Assembly (NCBI GenBank): GCA_048393175.1
Contig: DBFJJM010000023.1
Span: 1-18,436 of the forward strand
DNA: 18,436 bases
Direction: 5' to 3'
Source of the DNA: Merdicola sp048393175
GTDB lineage: Bacteria; Bacillota; Clostridia; TANB77; CAG-508
The notes below the pieces were generated by a model. The model was not told the origin of the DNA and searched no databases. It saw nothing but the letters and a program-made list of their open reading frames with translations. This document shows positions 14,588 through 18,436 of the stretch, piece by piece (position 1 is the stretch's first letter; each line of letters begins with the position of its first letter). Both the position numbers and the translations under genes were made by a program.

Positions 14588-14641
14588 AAACCTAAAATCA
14601 TAACCACTCGTCGTAAAACGGGTGGTTATGATTTTAGGTTT
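14588..14641. terminator. Long 23-bp hairpin between dnaJ and the pilin-like gene
   Basis: Arms 14588-14610 and 14619-14641 pair over 23 positions (one T-G wobble on the + strand) around a TCGTAAAA loop. A T-rich tail (TATTTTTTAT) follows on the + strand; the - strand side ends CTAAAG with no U run. As a terminator it therefore looks better for + strand transcription, although no + strand gene ends here. It may also stop dnaJ transcripts. Confidence 0.6.
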
Positions 14642-14748
14642 ATTTTTTATCTATATTATTCTTTCGTTTCTAACTAAGCTTCAAAAAGAAATGGTTTTCT
14701 TTGTCACATTTTGTTTATATTACCATATCTTATTTCCCATTTCAAGTT
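14642..14748 (-). other. dnaJ 3' region with a weak AT hairpin
   Basis: This gap downstream of dnaJ holds no ORF. The only structure seen is AAAGAAA (14685-14691), loop TGGT, TTTCTTT (14696-14702), followed by T residues on the - strand, which may be a weak dnaJ terminator. Confidence 0.3.
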
Positions 14749-15903
14749 TTATCCAAAAATCCCTCTTTTTTTGATAGGAGGTTGTTCATTCATTGTTTTG
14801 GCAAGCTCTACTAATAGCTCTCTTTGCTCTTTCGATAGTCGTTTTGGAGTTTGAACTACAACTGTATAAATAAAGTCGCCATGCCAATTTCCATTTAAAC
14901 TCTTAAATCCTTTATTTTTCACAGTAAATTTTGTACCTGTTTGTGTTCCTTCTGGAATTTTGTCTTTTATTTTTTCTCCATCTACCATTGGAACTTCTAT
15001 TTCTGCCCCTAGAGCTGCTTGTGTCATCGTAATAGGAATTTCACAGTAAACATTATCTCCTTTTCTAGAATAAATACTATGCCTTTTTAAATGAACCGTG
15101 ATATAAATATCTCCTTTTTGTCCACCTTTTTCGCCCGATTCTCCTTCTCCCCTTAGGACAACTGTTTGTCCTTCATCAATTCCAGCAGGGATAGTTACCA
15201 TTACTTTTGCTTGTTTACGAATTTTTCCTCTTCCTCTGCATTCTTGGCATGGTTCTTTAATGATTTCACCCGTTCCATGACATTGGCTACAAGTTCTTGT
15301 TGTTTGCATTTGTCCTAAAATCGTAGTCTGTATTTGTCTTACTTGCCCTGTTCCATGACAAGTAGGACACTTTTCTGGTTTGGTTCCCGGTTTTGCACCT
15401 GTTCCATGACAGATATGGCATTCATCATTTTTTGTAATTGCTATGTCTTTTTTTACACCCAAAAAAGCCTCTTCAAAAGTAATTTCAATATTATATCGTA
15501 AATCACTACCTTTTCTTGGTCCAGCTTGCTGTTTGGTACCTCTTGCTCCAAATCCCCCACCAAAAAAAGAAGAGAAAATATCACCTAAATCTCCCATATC
15601 AAAACCATCGAATCCATCAAACCCACCAGTATAGGAATAATATCCATTTTGTCCTCCCCCAAAGCCTCCTTGTGGTCCATTAAATCCAAATTGGTCATAC
15701 ATTTTTCTTTTTTGTGGGTCAGATAATGTTTCATATGCTTCATTTACTTCTTTAAACTTCTTTTCTGATTCTTGCTTATTATCCGGATTCGCATCAGGAT
15801 GATATTTTTTCGCTAATTTACGATAAGCCTTTTTTAGCTCTTCGTCTGTTGCACTTTTAGTTACTCCTAATACTTCATAATAGTCTCTTTTTTGTTCAGC
15901 CAT
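14749..15903 (-). CDS. dnaJ: Chaperone protein DnaJ (HSP40)
   Basis: DnaJ delivers unfolded proteins to DnaK and stimulates its ATPase. The start at 15903 gives 384 aa; GGAGG lies 5 bases upstream, so the in-frame TTG at 15915, which overlaps that site, is rejected. Domain order is complete: J domain with HPD at 35-37, a Gly/Phe-rich linker at about 73-125, and a zinc-binding domain with four CxxCxGxG repeats at 162-169, 179-186, 205-212 and 219-226. Two substrate-binding beta domains then lead to the C-terminus. This is a full type I DnaJ. It lies 96 bp after dnaK with a hairpin in between, which may lower dnaJ expression relative to dnaK. Confidence 0.98.
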   Translation of the reverse strand: MAEQKRDYYEVLGVTKSATDEELKKAYRKLAKKYHPDANPDNKQESEKKFKEVNEAYETLSDPQKRKMYDQFGFNGPQGGFGGGQNGYYSYTGGFDGFDGFDMGDLGDIFSSFFGGGFGARGTKQQAGPRKGSDLRYNIEITFEEAFLGVKKDIAITKNDECHICHGTGAKPGTKPEKCPTCHGTGQVRQIQTTILGQMQTTRTCSQCHGTGEIIKEPCQECRGRGKIRKQAKVMVTIPAGIDEGQTVVLRGEGESGEKGGQKGDIYITVHLKRHSIYSRKGDNVYCEIPITMTQAALGAEIEVPMVDGEKIKDKIPEGTQTGTKFTVKNKGFKSLNGNWHGDFIYTVVVQTPKRLSKEQRELLVELAKTMNEQPPIKKRGIFG

Positions 15904-15962
15904 GTTTTCCTCCAAAACTTTTTTCTTTTTCCTGCTTTTGTCTTTTCTTCTCTTTCGTTAAT

Positions 15963-15989
15963 AAGAGGCACCTTTTAGGAGTGCCTCTT
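15963..15989 (-). terminator. Hairpin between dnaK and dnaJ
   Basis: AAGAGGCAC (15963-15971) pairs with GTGCCTCTT (15981-15989) around a 9-base loop. On the - strand the tail is UUAUUAACG, a poor U run, so it may act as a partial terminator or RNA-stability element. On the + strand a T-rich tail follows. Confidence 0.6.
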
Positions 15990-15999
15990 TTGTTTGTTT

Positions 16000-17865
16000 T
16001 TATTTGTTTTCTCCATCTTCTTCTACTTTATAGTCTGCATCATATACATTTCCATTGGCATCTGTCTTTGGTCCTTCTTCTGTTCCCTCTGTTCCTGCTG
16101 TTGTTTCTGCTCCAGTAGCTCCATTTGGATTTGCATTTTTATATAGCTTTTCTGTTAACTCGTAAAATACAGTTGTTAATTTTTCAGTTGCTTCTTTGAT
16201 TTTATCTGTATCTTTTCCTTCTAAGGCTTTTTTTACATTTTCAATTTCTGTTTCTACTTTTGCTTTTTCTTCTGCACTTACTTTGTCACCTAATTCTTTT
16301 ACAGTCTTTTCACTATTATATACTAAACTTTCTGCATTGTTACGAACTTCAATTTCTTCTTTTCTCTTTTTATCTTCTTGAGCATGTGCTTCTGCATCTT
16401 TTACTGCTTTTTCAATATCTTCATCTGTTAAGTTTGTAGAAGCAGTAATGGATACTTTTTGTTCATTTCCGGTTGCCATATCTTTTGCTGATACGTGAAC
16501 AATACCATTTGCATCAATATCAAATGTTACTTCAATTTGTGGAACCCCTCTTGGTGCAGCTGGAATTCCTGTTAATTGGAATCTTCCTAATGTTTTGTTA
16601 TCTGCTGCCATTTCTCTTTCTCCTTGAAGTACATGTACCTCAACACTTGTTTGGCCATCTGCAGCAGTAGAGAAAACTTGTGATTTTTTGGTTGGAATCG
16701 TGGTATTTCTTTCAATTAATTTTGTAAATACACCACCATATGTTTCAATTCCTAAAGATAATGGAGTAACATCTAATAATACTAAATCTTTTACATCTCC
16801 AGAAAGTACACCACCTTGAATAGCAGCACCAATGGCTACACACTCATCTGGGTTAATTCCTTTGTCTGGCTCTTTTCCTGTAATTCTTTTTACCGCTTCT
16901 TGTACTGCTGGAACTCTAGTAGAACCTCCTACTAATAATACTTTATGCAATTTATCAGCTGTAATTCCAGCATCTTTTAAAGCTTGTTCTACTGGTTTTT
17001 TCGTATCTTCTATCAAATCATGGATTAATTCTTCAAATTTTGCTCTTGTTAAATTAACATCTAAGTGTTTTGGTCCTGTGCTGTCTGCTGTAATAAATGG
17101 TAGATTAATTTGTGTTTGTTGTACACCAGAAAGCTCTATTTTTGCTTTTTCTGCTGCTTCTTTTAATCTTTGCATTGCCATTTTGTCATTTCTTAAATCA
17201 ATTCCATTTGATTTTTTAAATTCGTCTGCTAAATAATCAATAATTCTTTGGTCAAAGTCATCTCCACCTAAACGAGTATTACCATTTGTAGATAGTACTT
17301 CAAATACACCATCACCAATATCTAGAATCGAAACATCAAAGGTTCCTCCTCCTAAATCATAAATCATAATTTTTTGGTCTTGGTCTTCTTTGTCCATACC
17401 ATAAGCAAGTGATGCTGCTGTTGGTTCATTAATAATTCTTAGTACCTCTAGTCCAGCAATTTTACCAGCATCTTTGGTTGCTTGTCTTTGACTATCACTA
17501 AAATAAGCAGGAACCGTAATAACAGCTTGTGTTACTGGTTGTCCTAAATAGTTTTCTGCATCTGCTTTTAATTTTTGAAGAATCATTGCTGAAATTTCTT
17601 GTGGTGTAAATTCATCTGCTTCAATTTTTACTTTTTTGTTTGTTCCCATATCTCTTTTAATCGAAATAACCGTATTGTCTGGATTCGTAACTGCTTGACG
17701 TTTTGCAATTTGGCCTACTAATCTTTCTCCATTTTTGGAAAATGCTACAACAGAGGGAGTGGTTCTATTTCCTTCTGCATTTGGAATAACAACTGGTTCT
17801 CCTCCTTCCATTACTGCTACACATGAGTTAGTCGTACCTAAGTCGATACCTATAATTTTTCCCAT
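16000..17865 (-). CDS. dnaK: Chaperone protein DnaK (HSP70)
   Basis: DnaK is the ATP-driven HSP70 chaperone of the cytoplasm. The 621-aa sequence begins with the phosphate-binding IGIDLGTTNSCVAV (5-18). It has RIINEPTAASLAYG at 143-156, IYDLGGGTFDVSILDIG at 168-184 and LVGGSTRVPAVQ at 311-322. The interdomain linker VKDLVLLDVTP lies at 358-368, so the ATPase domain lacks the roughly 24-residue insert of Gram-negative DnaK, which fits a Firmicute. The substrate-binding domain follows, and the acidic C-terminus (DADYKVEEDGENK) is divergent from EEVD/EEVK-type ends. GAAGGAGG precedes the start. It lies 71 bp after grpE. HrcA control through CIRCE cannot be judged because the upstream region is outside the window. 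Confidence 0.99.
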   Translation of the reverse strand: MGKIIGIDLGTTNSCVAVMEGGEPVVIPNAEGNRTTPSVVAFSKNGERLVGQIAKRQAVTNPDNTVISIKRDMGTNKKVKIEADEFTPQEISAMILQKLKADAENYLGQPVTQAVITVPAYFSDSQRQATKDAGKIAGLEVLRIINEPTAASLAYGMDKEDQDQKIMIYDLGGGTFDVSILDIGDGVFEVLSTNGNTRLGGDDFDQRIIDYLADEFKKSNGIDLRNDKMAMQRLKEAAEKAKIELSGVQQTQINLPFITADSTGPKHLDVNLTRAKFEELIHDLIEDTKKPVEQALKDAGITADKLHKVLLVGGSTRVPAVQEAVKRITGKEPDKGINPDECVAIGAAIQGGVLSGDVKDLVLLDVTPLSLGIETYGGVFTKLIERNTTIPTKKSQVFSTAADGQTSVEVHVLQGEREMAADNKTLGRFQLTGIPAAPRGVPQIEVTFDIDANGIVHVSAKDMATGNEQKVSITASTNLTDEDIEKAVKDAEAHAQEDKKRKEEIEVRNNAESLVYNSEKTVKELGDKVSAEEKAKVETEIENVKKALEGKDTDKIKEATEKLTTVFYELTEKLYKNANPNGATGAETTAGTEGTEEGPKTDANGNVYDADYKVEEDGENK

Positions 17866-17936
17866 AATTTTTTTCCTCCTTCAAATTTTAAGACTCTCTA
17901 TATAAATATAAAAAATTAATGACAAATCAAATAAAA

Positions 17937-18436
17937 TTAATTCGCAACTACTACCATAGAATGGCGTATTACTTTATTTCCAATTTTATATCCTTTACGA
18001 TATTCTTCTTTAATTTCTTTTTCTCCTAATGTTTCATCTGTTACACTACTTACTGCCTCATGTAATTCTGGGTCAAACACCTGTCCTGTTGATTCAATTG
18101 GTTCTACCCCTTGTGCTTTTAGAACATCTTGAAATTGTTTCAAGACTAATTCTACCCCTTGTTTATAGTTTTCATCCTCAGTTTTCGCATTGGCAGCATT
18201 TTCTAAATTATCGATAACAGGCAATAATTTTGCAACTACATCAGATAAAATCATATTATATAAACTTTCTCTTTCTTTTCCTGCTCTTTTTTTGTAATTT
18301 TCAAATTCTGCTAAAATACGTTTATAGCGGTCAGAAAGTTCTTCTAATTCTTCTTGTTTTTGTTCTAATTTTTCTTTATTATCTATTTTACTTTCTACTT
18401 TCTTTTCTTCTTGTTGTTTTTTTAATTCTTCTTTTT
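17937..18436 (-). CDS. grpE: Nucleotide exchange factor GrpE, 5' end cut by the window edge
   Basis: GrpE is a dimeric exchange factor that releases ADP from DnaK. About 165 codons are visible; the reading frame stays open from the ATG-like Met at 18254 back to the window edge, so that Met is internal and the true start lies outside. The upstream part is a long Glu/Lys/Gln-rich coiled coil, followed by the GrpE signature RYKRILAEFENYKKRAGKE, then LLPVIDNLENA and VFDPELHEAVSS. The C-terminal beta domain ends IGNKVIRHSMVVVAN, the normal GrpE ending. It is the first visible gene of grpE-dnaK-dnaJ; hrcA would be expected beyond the edge. Confidence 0.97.
   Translation of the reverse strand, partial: KEELKKQQEEKKVESKIDNKEKLEQKQEELEELSDRYKRILAEFENYKKRAGKERESLYNMILSDVVAKLLPVIDNLENAANAKTEDENYKQGVELVLKQFQDVLKAQGVEPIESTGQVFDPELHEAVSSVTDETLGEKEIKEEYRKGYKIGNKVIRHSMVVVAN

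Noticed and set aside
1..18436. CRISPR array, tRNA, rRNA or replication origin
   Set aside because: No spaced direct repeats, cloverleaf sequences, rRNA segments or DnaA-box clusters were noticed on reading both strands.

Overview
The window comes from the chromosome of an AT-rich, spore-forming, Gram-positive anaerobe of class Clostridia. The reasons are the germination protease gpr, a YtxC-family sporulation protein, the grpE-dnaK-dnaJ order, a DnaK of the Gram-positive size class, and strong AGGAGG-type ribosome binding sites almost everywhere. The species cannot be named; an uncultured gut Clostridia lineage would fit.

Layout. (1) Positions 1-4100, + strand: a small helical protein of unknown function, a DUF4912 protein with a lysine-rich tail, a GH57 1,4-alpha-glucan branching enzyme and a YtxC-like protein, closed by a long perfect hairpin. 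(2) Positions 4100-6860, - strand: an accessory-looking block with an orphan 99-aa protein of visibly higher GC, an S66 (MccF-like) peptidase, two small membrane proteins and a GNAT acetyltransferase. The GNAT gene follows a compact transcription unit of about 117 nt with a near-consensus sigma-A promoter and an 18-bp terminator hairpin, which looks like an attenuator leader or a small RNA. (3) Positions 6862-14487, - strand: one probable operon, read right to left: pilin-like protein, murB, yvcK, GH133 glycogen debranching enzyme, ruvC, holA, gpr. A good sigma-A promoter lies just upstream of the pilin-like gene. (4) Positions 14749-18436, - strand: grpE (cut by the window edge), dnaK, dnaJ, the HSP70 chaperone system.

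How the genes fit together. GH57 branching enzyme, GH133 debranching enzyme and DUF4912 point to storage-glucan metabolism split over two nearby transcription units. MurB and YvcK belong to cell-wall precursor synthesis and its control. RuvC and HolA are recombination and replication parts, found here without ruvAB or rpsT next to them. Gpr and YtxC tie the region to sporulation.

The most interesting material is non-coding or accessory: the leader/sRNA before the acetyltransferase, the S66 plus GNAT pair (both enzyme types occur in microcin C-type immunity), a YvcK whose usual glycine/serine-rich motif is replaced, two related long palindromes about 10 kb apart, and a possible Shine-Dalgarno-hiding hairpin before ytxC. 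No tRNA, rRNA, CRISPR array, insertion sequence or phage gene was seen.
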